NCBI GenBank assembly: GCA_910585865.1
Contig: CAJUGO010000010.1
Span: forward strand, 4,002 to 68,001
Direction of reading: 5' to 3'
DNA length: 64,000 bases
Source: an uncultured Ruminococcus sp.
GTDB taxonomy: Bacteria > Bacillota > Clostridia > Oscillospirales > Acutalibacteraceae
The notes below the pieces were generated by a model. That model searched no databases, had not been told where the DNA came from, and saw only the letters and a list, made by a program, of their open reading frames with translations. The translations under genes and the position numbers were made by a program. This document shows positions 8,303-16,591 of the stretch, in pieces (the stretch's first letter is position 1; each line of letters starts with the position of its first letter).

Positions 8303-10069
8303 TTGAAAACAGGAATAATTACAAAGGTCGCAGGCCCTCTGGTAATTGCCGACGGGATGCGCGACGCCAATATGTTTGATGTTGTTCGTGTAAGCAAACA
8401 GCGGCTTATTGGTGAAATAATAGAAATGCATGGTGATAAGGCTTCAATTCAGGTTTATGAAGAAACCTCCGGACTTGGTCCGGGAGAAATTGTTGAATCA
8501 ACAGGAGCTCCGCTTTCTGTTGAGCTTGGACCCGGTCTTATAGGCTCAATTTACGATGGTATTCAGCGTCCTTTAAACGAAATAATGAAAGTCGCGGGAA
8601 CAAACCTTAAAAGAGGTGTTGAAGTTCCTTCGCTTGACCATAATAAAAAATGGCATTTTACCCCTGCTGTAAAGGCCGGTGATAATGTAATTGCCGGAGA
8701 TATTCTAGGTACAGTTCAAGAAACAAATGCTGTTGTGCATAAAATCCTTGTTCCAAACAAAGTGAACGGCATTGTTGAAAAAATTTCGGAAGGCGACTAT
8801 ACAATTGATGACACCGTTGCTGTTTTAAAAAGCGGCAGCGAAAACAAAAATATAAAAATGTTTACAACATGGCCTGTTCGTGTCGGCAGACCATATAAAA
8901 GAAAGCTTTCTCCTGATATTCTTCTTACAACGGGTCAGCGTCCGATCGATACTCTTTTTCCGCTTGCTAAGGGTGGTGTTGCCGCTGTTCCGGGACCGTT
9001 TGGTTCAGGCAAAACTGTAGTTCAGCACCAGCTTGCAAAGTGGGCTGCTGCTGATATTATTGTTTACATCGGCTGCGGTGAACGAGGAAATGAAATGACC
9101 GATGTTCTTAATGAATTTCCCGAACTTAAGGATCCCCGCACAGGAAATTCCCTTATGGAAAGAACCGTTCTTATCGCCAATACCTCAGATATGCCTGTTG
9201 CCGCACGTGAAGCATCAATTTATACAGGTATTACAATAGCCGAATACTTCCGTGACATGGGTTACACAGTTGCTCTTATGGCTGACTCAACTTCACGCTG
9301 GGCAGAAGCTCTTCGTGAGATGTCAGGCCGCCTTGAAGAAATGCCGGGTGAAGAAGGTTACCCGGCTTACCTTGGAAGCCGCCTTGCTCAATTCTATGAA
9401 AGGGCAGGCCGTGTTATTGTTAACGGCAAAGAGAATACAGAGGGTGCACTTTCCGTAATCGGTGCTGTATCCCCTCCGGGCGGCGATATATCAGAGCCTG
9501 TCTCGCAGGCTACACTCAGAATTGTAAAGGTATTTTGGGGACTTGATGCAAACCTTGCCTACAAGCGCCATTTCCCCGCGATAAACTGGCTGACAAGCTA
9601 CTCACTGTACACAGACCAGCTAAGCAAATGGTTTGCAGAAAATGCCGCTCCTGATTTTATGGAATTAAGAAGCAGACTTATGGCTCTTCTTCAGGAAGAA
9701 TCAGAACTACAGGAAATCGTAAACCTTGTCGGTATGGATGCTCTGTCAGCACCTGACAGACTTAAACTTGAAACATCCCGCTCCATTCGTGAAGACTACC
9801 TGCATCAAAATGCTTTCGACCCAACCGACACATATACCTCGCTCAAAAAGCAAGTGCTTATGATGCGTGCAATTTTAACTTATTATGATAAGGCAAACAC
9901 AGCGCTTGAAAACGGCGGCGATATTGAAATGCTTGTTAATCTTCCTGTCCGTGAACGCATAGGAAGGTTTAAATATGAACCGGAAGATAAAATAAATAAC
10001 GAGTTTGAGTCTATTTCTGCTCAGCTCAAAAGTGAAATAAAAGATGTACTTGAAAGGAGTGAGAACTGA
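8303..10069 (+). CDS. ntpA: V-type ATPase catalytic subunit A
   Basis: A 588-residue catalytic subunit with a TTG start behind GAGGTG. The N-terminal barrel covers residues 1-70, the V-specific non-homologous insert about 110-185, and the nucleotide domain the rest. The P-loop is GPFGSGKT at 231-238, followed by GCGERGNEMTDVL with the catalytic glutamate and by MADSTSRWAEALREMSGRLEEMPGEEGYP in segments, the strict family motif. The stop overlaps the start of ntpB (TGATG). Length is that of prokaryotic A subunits. Confidence 0.98.
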   Translation: MKTGIITKVAGPLVIADGMRDANMFDVVRVSKQRLIGEIIEMHGDKASIQVYEETSGLGPGEIVESTGAPLSVELGPGLIGSIYDGIQRPLNEIMKVAGTNLKRGVEVPSLDHNKKWHFTPAVKAGDNVIAGDILGTVQETNAVVHKILVPNKVNGIVEKISEGDYTIDDTVAVLKSGSENKNIKMFTTWPVRVGRPYKRKLSPDILLTTGQRPIDTLFPLAKGGVAAVPGPFGSGKTVVQHQLAKWAAADIIVYIGCGERGNEMTDVLNEFPELKDPRTGNSLMERTVLIANTSDMPVAAREASIYTGITIAEYFRDMGYTVALMADSTSRWAEALREMSGRLEEMPGEEGYPAYLGSRLAQFYERAGRVIVNGKENTEGALSVIGAVSPPGGDISEPVSQATLRIVKVFWGLDANLAYKRHFPAINWLTSYSLYTDQLSKWFAENAAPDFMELRSRLMALLQEESELQEIVNLVGMDALSAPDRLKLETSRSIREDYLHQNAFDPTDTYTSLKKQVLMMRAILTYYDKANTALENGGDIEMLVNLPVRERIGRFKYEPEDKINNEFESISAQLKSEIKDVLERSEN

Positions 10070-11442
10070 TGCCGAAGGAGTACCGCACTATACGAGAAGT
10101 TGCAGGTCCGCTTATGATGATAAGTGATGTTGATGATGTAAAGTATGACGAGCTTGGCGAAATTGAACTTCCCAACGGTGAAACACGCCGCTGCAAGGTG
10201 CTTGAAATAAACGGAAGCAATGCTCTTGTCCAGTTGTTTGACTCAGCCGCAGGAATCAATCTTGCAGGCTCAAAAGTACGCTTTCTCGGCCGCTCAATGG
10301 AACTTCCCGTATCTCCTGATATGCTCTCAAGAGTGTTTGACGGTCTCGGAAATCCCATTGATGAAGGTCCTGCTCTCATTCCCGAAAAGCGCCTTGATAT
10401 AAACGGAACACCTATGAACCCTGCTGCGCGTAACTATCCGCAGGAATTTATTCAAACCGGAATTTCAGCAATTGACGGACTTAATACACTTGTAAGAGGT
10501 CAAAAACTTCCGATTTTTTCAGCTTCAGGTCTTCCCCATGCACAGCTTGCCGCACAGATTGCCAGACAAGCGGCTGTTAGAGGTAAGGACGAGCAATTTG
10601 CCGTTGTATTTGCCGCTATGGGCATAACATTTGAGGAATCTGACTATTTTGTACAGTCCTTTAAGGAAACAGGTGCTATCGACAGAACTGTTATGTTTGT
10701 AAATCTTGCTAACGACCCGGCAATTGAGCGAATTGCAACACCGAGAATGGCACTTACGGCAGCAGAGTATCTTGCCTTTGACCAAGGTATGCATGTGCTT
10801 GTTATTATGACTGATATCACAAACTATGCTGATGCTTTGCGTGAGGTTTCCGCAGCACGTAAGGAAGTACCTGGCCGCAGAGGTTATCCCGGATATATGT
10901 ACACTGACCTTGCTACTCTATACGAAAGGGCAGGAAGATTAAAAGGGAGTGAAGGCTCAATTACCCTTATTCCTATTCTTACAATGCCAGAGGATGATAA
11001 AACACATCCTATTCCCGATCTCACGGGTTACATTACTGAGGGACAGATTATTCTTTCACGTGAACTTTACCGTAAAGGCGTTACCCCTCCAATTGATGTT
11101 CTGCCGTCTCTTTCGCGTTTAAAGGATAAAGGTATCGGACCTGACCGTACCCGTAAGGATCATGCTTCAACAATGAACCAGCTTTTTGCCGCCTATGCAC
11201 GAGGCAAGGATGCAAGAGAACTTATGGTAATACTCGGCGAAGCTGCCCTTACCGATATGGATAAAAAATATGCCGAATTTGCCGAGGCTTTTGAAAAAGA
11301 GTATGTTTCACAGGGTTATGATGCGAATCGTTCAATTGAGGAAACCCTTGATATAGGATGGAGACTTCTCCATATTCTGCCAAGAAGCGAGCTTAAAAGA
11401 ATCAAAGATGATATGCTTGACGAGTTTTACGGCAAAGAATAA
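10069..11442 (+). CDS. ntpB: V-type ATPase non-catalytic subunit B
   Basis: A 457-residue partner of subunit A in the A3B3 head. The P-loop is absent, as expected for B: the equivalent place reads IFSASGLPHAQLAAQIARQA. VFAAMGITFEE and MTDITNYADALREVSAARKEVPGRRGYPGYMYTDLATLYERAGR in parts give the arginine-containing interface that completes the catalytic site on A. A GGAGTGAG ribosome site sits at the end of ntpA and the genes overlap by one base, favouring equal synthesis of A and B. Confidence 0.98.
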   Translation: MPKEYRTIREVAGPLMMISDVDDVKYDELGEIELPNGETRRCKVLEINGSNALVQLFDSAAGINLAGSKVRFLGRSMELPVSPDMLSRVFDGLGNPIDEGPALIPEKRLDINGTPMNPAARNYPQEFIQTGISAIDGLNTLVRGQKLPIFSASGLPHAQLAAQIARQAAVRGKDEQFAVVFAAMGITFEESDYFVQSFKETGAIDRTVMFVNLANDPAIERIATPRMALTAAEYLAFDQGMHVLVIMTDITNYADALREVSAARKEVPGRRGYPGYMYTDLATLYERAGRLKGSEGSITLIPILTMPEDDKTHPIPDLTGYITEGQIILSRELYRKGVTPPIDVLPSLSRLKDKGIGPDRTRKDHASTMNQLFAAYARGKDARELMVILGEAALTDMDKKYAEFAEAFEKEYVSQGYDANRSIEETLDIGWRLLHILPRSELKRIKDDMLDEFYGKE

Positions 11443-11463
11443 ACGCATTGAAGGTGTTTGCTA

Positions 11464-12117
11464 ATGGCAATTATGAATGTAAATCCCACACGAATGCAGC
11501 TTTCGAAGCTAAAAAAACAGCTTAAAACTGCCGTGCGCGGTCATAAAATGTTAAAAGATAAACGAGATGAACTAATGCGCCGATTTCTTGACTTAGTGCG
11601 TGAAAATAAAGAGCTTAGAGAAAAAGTTGAAAAAGAGCTTAAAAGCTGTAATGATCACTTTGTAAATGCAAGCGCCGTAATGTCAAAACAATCACTGGAT
11701 GCAGCGCTCATGTCACCAAAACAGCAGGTAAATATTGAAAACTCATCAATCAATATTATGAGTGTAGATATTCCCGTATTTTCATCTGACACAAGAACAA
11801 GCAATGAGGGAGATATTTTTCCATACGGTTTTGCTTTTACATCCTTTGAGCTTGACGATGCAGTAATGTCGCTTAATAATCTTCTGCCTGATATGATAAA
11901 GCTTGCACAAATTGAAAAAAGCTGTGAACTTATGTCGGCTGAAATTGAAAAGACAAGGCGCAGAGTAAACTCACTGGAGCATGTTATGATTCCGAGATAT
12001 CAGGAGACAATAAAATATATTTCAATGAAACTTGAGGAAAACGACCGAAGCAGCCGAACAAGACTGATGAAGGTCAAGGATATGCTTCTTGACAAAGCTC
12101 ATAACTATTCCAAATAA
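11464..12117 (+). CDS. ntpD: V-type ATPase subunit D
   Basis: The start is taken as ATG 11464, seven bases after GAAGGTG; an in-frame TTG six bases upstream is too close to the ribosome site. The 217-residue protein starts NVNPTRMQLSKLKKQLKTA, the family signature, then long helices at both ends (about 1-75 and 155-210) that form the antiparallel coiled-coil rotor shaft. It ends the operon; a stem-loop follows. With subunits C and F it transmits rotation to the c-ring. Confidence 0.95.
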   Translation: MAIMNVNPTRMQLSKLKKQLKTAVRGHKMLKDKRDELMRRFLDLVRENKELREKVEKELKSCNDHFVNASAVMSKQSLDAALMSPKQQVNIENSSINIMSVDIPVFSSDTRTSNEGDIFPYGFAFTSFELDDAVMSLNNLLPDMIKLAQIEKSCELMSAEIEKTRRRVNSLEHVMIPRYQETIKYISMKLEENDRSSRTRLMKVKDMLLDKAHNYSK

Positions 12118-12129
12118 ACTAACAAACAT

Positions 12130-12160
12130 AAGCCCTGCGGATAAAACCGCAGGGTTTAAC
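12130..12160 (+). terminator. Terminator of the V-ATPase operon
   Basis: An 8-bp GC-rich stem, CCCTGCGG (12133-12140) and CCGCAGGG (12147-12154), with loop ATAAAA, extended by AAG/TTT pairs. The T-run is short (TTTAACT), so termination may be partial. Confidence 0.65.
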
Positions 12161-12179
12161 TGTGCAAATTATACTTATA

Positions 12180-13034
12180 CTAAACAAATATTATAACCAT
12201 ACCCACAAGAAGTCCGATTAGCATTCCAAAAGCAGGAAGTTTTGACCGCCACATAAGTATAGCTTCAGGCAAAAGCTCTCCAAAAACTACATACAGCATT
12301 GCTCCACTTGCAAAGCTGAGTGAAAGCGCAAGACTTAATGGACCTATAGATCCAAGCGAATAACCAAGCATTGCACCGATAATAGTGGGCGCACCTGTTG
12401 CCGCTGTTATTAAAACTGCCTTTGCCCTGTTCATTCCGCCCGAGATCAGCGGAACTGATACAGACATCCCCTCGGGTATATTATGCAGTCCGATTACTAT
12501 TGCCATCACCAGTCCGCCTGTAACTGTAAAACCTACAGCTCCGTCCTGTGCATATGAAGAACCGATTACCATCCCCTCAGGAAGATTATGCAGAGCAATA
12601 GCAAAAGCCATTACCATACCCCCTATAAAAAGACTGCTGGGAGTTTGCATCTTTTTATGTTCCTCATAATGGTCGCTGTGTATCAGCTCCGAAAGCTGAT
12701 CGGCCGTCTTTGGATGATCTTTATCTATATGCGGAATCTCGGGATTAGTTGATTTATCTATAAGATAATTTAACAAATAAATAACGCCGTAACCTACAAC
12801 CACCATACCGATTACCATAAACACATGAGCAGACGAATCAGGGTTTTGTTCTATCGCATCCAATAACAAATCAAAGCAAACAACGCTCAGCATAACGCCT
12901 CCCGCAAAACTTAAAAGAAGGCTTACTGTTTTTTCGGAATCACGATTAAACAATGCACCAATCAAACCGCCGATCCCCGTTCCGCCGATTCCTGCAACCG
13001 CAGTAATAATTATAACCCAAATGAAAGTATTCAA
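12180..13034 (-). CDS. ZIP-family divalent metal transporter
   Basis: A 284-residue membrane protein taken from the TTG at 13034, eleven bases after AAAGGGG; a longer in-frame start would place that ribosome site inside the gene. Eight spans are likely. The metal sites of ZIP proteins are clear: HNLPEGM in span 4 and HNIPEGMSVSVPL in span 5. A histidine- and acid-rich loop (HIDKDHPKTADQLSELIHSDHYEEHKK in parts) lies between spans 3 and 4 as in ZupT/GufA types. It probably imports zinc or another divalent ion. It has its own consensus promoter. Confidence 0.92.
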   Translation of the reverse strand: MNTFIWVIIITAVAGIGGTGIGGLIGALFNRDSEKTVSLLLSFAGGVMLSVVCFDLLLDAIEQNPDSSAHVFMVIGMVVVGYGVIYLLNYLIDKSTNPEIPHIDKDHPKTADQLSELIHSDHYEEHKKMQTPSSLFIGGMVMAFAIALHNLPEGMVIGSSYAQDGAVGFTVTGGLVMAIVIGLHNIPEGMSVSVPLISGGMNRAKAVLITAATGAPTIIGAMLGYSLGSIGPLSLALSLSFASGAMLYVVFGELLPEAILMWRSKLPAFGMLIGLLVGMVIIFV

Positions 13035-13078
13035 TGTTGAAACTACCCCTTTCAAAATTTTAACTTTTCACTAATTGG

Positions 13079-13107
13079 ATTATAATACGATATACACAAT
13101 ATGTCAA
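13079..13107 (-). promoter_or_regulatory. Consensus promoter of the ZIP gene
   Basis: On the minus strand TTGACA (13102-13107), 17 bases, TATAAT (13079-13084): a full sigma-A consensus. No clear metal-regulator box could be picked out. Confidence 0.75.
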
Positions 13108-13254
13108 ATTTTGATGATTAAAGAAACATCATAACTAGTCATTAATTAATTTCATAAGTACGCATGATTTACTTTAAATATCAGCAACATGCATATATTC
13201 AGCTCAAAATAAATTTTAAATGCCAGATTAACATAATTTGCATTACAAAAGCTA

Positions 13255-13282
13255 TTGTATATTTGGGGACAAGCAGTATAAT
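13255..13282 (+). promoter_or_regulatory. Promoter of the TrhA/hemolysin III gene
   Basis: TTGTAT (13255-13260), 16 bases, TATAAT (13277-13282), about 30 bases ahead of the ribosome site. Confidence 0.6.
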
Positions 13283-13319
13283 GTATAATATAATATTATG
13301 TCTTATGTCGGAGGAAAAA

Positions 13320-13964
13320 ATGTCAATAAAGAGAAAATATACATTAGGAGAAGAAATTTTCAATTCTGTTTCACACGGAATAGGTGCAGGACTTTCCGTT
13401 GCAGGTACAGTAGTTTTAATTGTTATGTCAGTACTACATACTGATCCGTGGGGCGTTGTCAGTTCCTGTATTTATGGCGCGTCCTTAATTATCCTTTATA
13501 CCATGTCAACTTTATACCACTCATTTACAAATGAAAAAGCAAAAGCCTTTTTTAGAATAATGGATCACAACACCATCTTTCTGCTTATTGCAGGAACATA
13601 CACACCAATAACACTGTATTTTCTGAATGGTCCGATGGGATGGGTTTTATTTGGAATTGTGTGGGCATCCGCAATATTCGGTATTGTTATGAACTCTGTA
13701 AATCTTGAAAAAGCCCGCATTCCGTCTATATTTTGTTATATAGGAATGGGCTGGGTAGTAATCTTTGCCATTAAACCGCTTACACAGGCAATGACGAATA
13801 TTTCATCAGTCTTTTTGCTGATTGGCGGAGGCTTTTACACACTGGGGATTATCTTTTATGCAATCAAAAAAATAAAATATTTTCATTCGGTATGGCATTT
13901 GTTTACAATTGCAGGCAGTGTGTTTCATTACTTTTCGATTTTGCTTGGATTCTTAAAAATATGA
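13320..13964 (+). CDS. trhA: TrhA/hemolysin III-family membrane protein
   Basis: The ATG at 13320 follows GGAGG and gives 214 residues, the family size; a longer upstream reading frame is not supported by a ribosome site. Seven spans are expected. Family marks are the N-terminal LGEEIFNSVSHGIGAGLSVAG, STLYHSF, FRIMDHNTIFLLIAGTYTP and the C-terminal HSVWHLFTIAGSVFHYFSIL; the three His and the Ser/Asp residues form the intramembrane zinc site of the PAQR/AdipoR superfamily. In Bacillus and E. coli, TrhA supports membrane energetics and lipid homeostasis; haemolysis is a historical label. Confidence 0.92.
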   Translation: MSIKRKYTLGEEIFNSVSHGIGAGLSVAGTVVLIVMSVLHTDPWGVVSSCIYGASLIILYTMSTLYHSFTNEKAKAFFRIMDHNTIFLLIAGTYTPITLYFLNGPMGWVLFGIVWASAIFGIVMNSVNLEKARIPSIFCYIGMGWVVIFAIKPLTQAMTNISSVFLLIGGGFYTLGIIFYAIKKIKYFHSVWHLFTIAGSVFHYFSILLGFLKI

Positions 13965-13973
13965 TATAAACAA

Positions 13974-14011
13974 TATCACGGACAGAATAACCTGCCCGTG
14001 ATACTGTTTTT
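13974..14011 (+). terminator. Terminator after trhA
   Basis: TATCACGG (13974-13981) pairs with CCGTGATA (13996-14003), with an inner CAG/CTG pair and a 6-base loop, followed by CTGTTTTT. Confidence 0.8.
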
Positions 14012-14079
14012 GAAAAAACTTAATTTTTTTAATGTAGTAGTTTAACACAAATAATCTACAGACAATTTTACTCCATATT

Positions 14080-14676
14080 TCACTGTTTGTCTGCACGATT
14101 TGTAGACTTATACTGCTTCTTCACTATTAATATTTCTCTATGAGAAATATACTTCGCTCCATCAAAAATCATTCTTACAATGTACGGCATGAAATCTATC
14201 ATTCTGAGAAATCCATCACATTTATATGTACTGTCAAAATAATTTAGTATTGTGCTTAAAGCTGTACCGTGAGTACCTACAAGAATTTTTTTATTTTCAT
14301 AATTATTAAGAATATCTAGTACTGCTTCAATATTTCTTTTTTGTACTAACGCTAAACATTCCCCGCCTGGCTCACTAAAACTAAAATCTGCCCAGCGTTT
14401 TTGAAACATTCCGTAAACATTTCCGTTTGCACCCTTTTTTCGTTCACACAGTCTTTCGTCAGTCTTAATCTTCAGATTATGCATTTCAGCACATTTTGCT
14501 ATTGTATCAATACTTCTTTTATACGGACTTGAAATTGCTATATCAAGTTTTACATCAGATAAAATATTACACACTTTTTGTATATCATCATAGCCTTCCC
14601 TCGAGAGTGGTCTTGTTCTGTCATTCTCCCATGAATAATCGGGCTGAGCATGCCGTACAAAATATATCTCTGTCAT
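14080..14676 (-). CDS. Histidine phosphatase family protein
   Basis: A 198-residue phosphoglycerate-mutase-like phosphatase. The catalytic RHAQ motif is at residues 8-11 (YFVRHAQPDY), followed by RTRPLSREGYDD; the second arginine is in SSPYKRSIDT and the C-terminal catalytic histidine in LVGTHGTALSTIL. The active site is thus complete. Such enzymes act on small phosphoesters or phosphosugars; substrate cannot be read from sequence. It stands alone between two terminators. A GGAGAATA ribosome site precedes the ATG. Confidence 0.88.
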   Translation of the reverse strand: MTEIYFVRHAQPDYSWENDRTRPLSREGYDDIQKVCNILSDVKLDIAISSPYKRSIDTIAKCAEMHNLKIKTDERLCERKKGANGNVYGMFQKRWADFSFSEPGGECLALVQKRNIEAVLDILNNYENKKILVGTHGTALSTILNYFDSTYKCDGFLRMIDFMPYIVRMIFDGAKYISHREILIVKKQYKSTNRADKQ

Positions 14677-14722
14677 ATTATTCTCCTATAACATAAAAAA
14701 ATTACTAATACATTAATATGTT

Positions 14723-14748
14723 AAAGCCTCCGAAAAATCGGAGGCTTT
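14723..14748 (-). terminator. Terminator of the carboxyltransferase operon
   Basis: AAAGCCTCCGA (14723-14733) and TCGGAGGCTTT (14738-14748) form an 11-bp stem with a 4-base loop. A T-run follows on both strands, so it may serve in both directions. Confidence 0.75.
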
Positions 14749-14760
14749 ATTGTTAAAATA

Positions 14761-16173
14761 TTAAACGGGGTGAACCATATTGTCTTTATCCAGCTTATCG
14801 CTGTTAATACCAACCTTTGCATTTCTTCTCTTTTCAAAGAAATCAAGTGCAACCTTTGGAAACTGTGCATAAGAAAGTACATCTTCAGGCTGTTCAATCC
14901 ACTGTTCAATCTCATTACGTAGCTTATCAAGCTCTGGCTCAAGACTGTCAGCGGGACGACCTGAAATAACCTTTTTATCGCCAATAATCTTTTTACGGAA
15001 CTTAGGATCAATAGGCATTGGTGTTGTGCCGTATTCGCCTGCAACAAGTCCCTTAAATTCATTTGTACACATCTTATAACGTTCGCCTGCAATTATATTA
15101 AATACAGCCTGTGTTCCTACAATCTGAGAAGTAGGTGTTACAAGAGGAGGATAACCCGAGTCCTTACGAACACGAGGTACTTCTTCAAGCACAGCATTAA
15201 GCTGATCTTCTTTGCCTGCCTGCTTAAGCTGGGAAAGAAGATTTGAAAGCATACCGCCCGGAACCTGATAGATAAGTGCTTTGGCATCTGTTGCGAGCAT
15301 CTTGGGGTCAAGAAGTCCGGATTTAATATACTTTTCACGAAGTGTCATAAAGTATTCGCGAATTTCTGCAAGCTGCGCAATATCAAGACCTGTATCAAAC
15401 TTAGTTCCCTGTAAAGCAGCAACCATTGACTCTGTCGGAGCATGTGATGTTCCAAGCGCAAGCGGACTGATTGCAGTATCAATGCCGTCTGCACCTGCCT
15501 CCACACCCTTTAAAAGACACATAGATGCAAGACCTGATGTGTAGTGAGTGTGAATCTGAAGCGGAAGCTGCGGAACTGCTGACTTAATAGCCTTAACGAG
15601 GCTCTCTGTCTTTGACGGAGTAAGCAGAGCTGCCATATCCTTAATGCAAATTGAATCTGCACCCGCATCTGCGATTCTTTTTGCATATTCTACATAGTAC
15701 TTGTCAGTAAACACTGGGCCTGTTGTATAGCTGATTGCTACCTGTGCATGACCGCCTTCTCTATTTGCAGCCTTAATAGCTGTCTGTAAATTCTTAATGT
15801 CGTTAAGCGCGTCAAATATACGGATAATATCAATACCGTTTGCAATTGAACGCTGAACAAGATATTCAACACAGTCATCAGCATAATGACGGTAACCCAG
15901 CATGTTCTGTCCTCTGAAAAGCATCTGAAGCTTTGTATTGGGACAATGATCTTTGATTGTGCGAAGTCTCTGCCATGGATCTTCATTTAAGAAACGAAGG
16001 CAGGAATCGTATGTTGCTCCGCCCCAGCATTCAAGTGAATAATACCCAATTTTATCCAGCTTATCAAGAATCGGAAGCATCTCTTCTGTAGTCATTCTTG
16101 TTGCAATAAGTGACTGATGAGCGTCACGCAAAGCTGTTTCGGTAATTCTGATTTTCTTTGCCATTTGCGACAT
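14761..16173 (-). CDS. oadA: OadA/PycB-type carboxyltransferase (5S-like subunit)
   Basis: A 470-residue protein with the HMGL-like TIM barrel followed by the PYC_OADA helical domain. The divalent metal site is seen in RDAHQ (D17) and HTHYTSG (H208, H210); the catalytic lysine that is carbamylated lies in ICIKDM (K178); FRGQN and DALND are family marks. It moves CO2 between biotin and pyruvate/oxaloacetate. It has no biotin domain of its own; that is the next gene. With neighbours it forms a 12S-1.3S-5S-like set, so it may be a transcarboxylase or a decarboxylase alpha subunit; no membrane OadB/OadG is in the window. ATG at 16173 or 16164 is possible. Confidence 0.92.
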   Translation of the reverse strand: MSQMAKKIRITETALRDAHQSLIATRMTTEEMLPILDKLDKIGYYSLECWGGATYDSCLRFLNEDPWQRLRTIKDHCPNTKLQMLFRGQNMLGYRHYADDCVEYLVQRSIANGIDIIRIFDALNDIKNLQTAIKAANREGGHAQVAISYTTGPVFTDKYYVEYAKRIADAGADSICIKDMAALLTPSKTESLVKAIKSAVPQLPLQIHTHYTSGLASMCLLKGVEAGADGIDTAISPLALGTSHAPTESMVAALQGTKFDTGLDIAQLAEIREYFMTLREKYIKSGLLDPKMLATDAKALIYQVPGGMLSNLLSQLKQAGKEDQLNAVLEEVPRVRKDSGYPPLVTPTSQIVGTQAVFNIIAGERYKMCTNEFKGLVAGEYGTTPMPIDPKFRKKIIGDKKVISGRPADSLEPELDKLRNEIEQWIEQPEDVLSYAQFPKVALDFFEKRRNAKVGINSDKLDKDNMVHPV

Positions 16174-16192
16174 CCCTTTCCTCAGTTATTGT

Positions 16193-16555
16193 TTAGTTAA
16201 GTGTTACAAGAACCTTACCTGAATCAACAGACTCACCCTTGCTAACTTCTATTGTAGCAACAGTACCGTCCTGAGGAGCCTTAACAGGAGTCTCCATCTT
16301 CATAGCTTCAATGAAAACAAGATCATCGCCTGATTTAACAGACTGTCCGGCAGAAACGACTACGTTTACAACTGTACCCGGCATAGGCGCCTTAATTACA
16401 ACCGATCCCTGGGCACCTGCAGGAGCAGCAGGTTTTGCTGCCGGTGCAGCGGGAGCAGCCGCAACGGGAGCTGCAGCAGAAGCTGATGAAGAGCCAAGCT
16501 CCTCAACCTGTACATCATAAGCTGTGCCGTTTACTGTAATTCTTAAATTTTTCAT
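16193..16555 (-). CDS. Biotin carboxyl carrier protein
   Basis: A 120-residue carrier. Residues 1-20 are a short beta lead, 21-49 a flexible Ala/Pro linker, and 50-120 a complete biotinyl domain with EAMKMET, biotin on K86. Size and linker match the 1.3S transcarboxylase subunit and the MmdC/GcdC carriers of sodium-pumping decarboxylases. It sits between the two carboxyltransferase subunits with gaps of 19 and 36 bases, so all three are one operon and the carrier should shuttle carboxylate between them. Confidence 0.95.
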   Translation of the reverse strand: MKNLRITVNGTAYDVQVEELGSSSASAAAPVAAAPAAPAAKPAAPAGAQGSVVIKAPMPGTVVNVVVSAGQSVKSGDDLVFIEAMKMETPVKAPQDGTVATIEVSKGESVDSGKVLVTLN

Positions 16556-16591
16556 TTTTATTTCCCCTTTATTTTAACAAGTTATCATTTA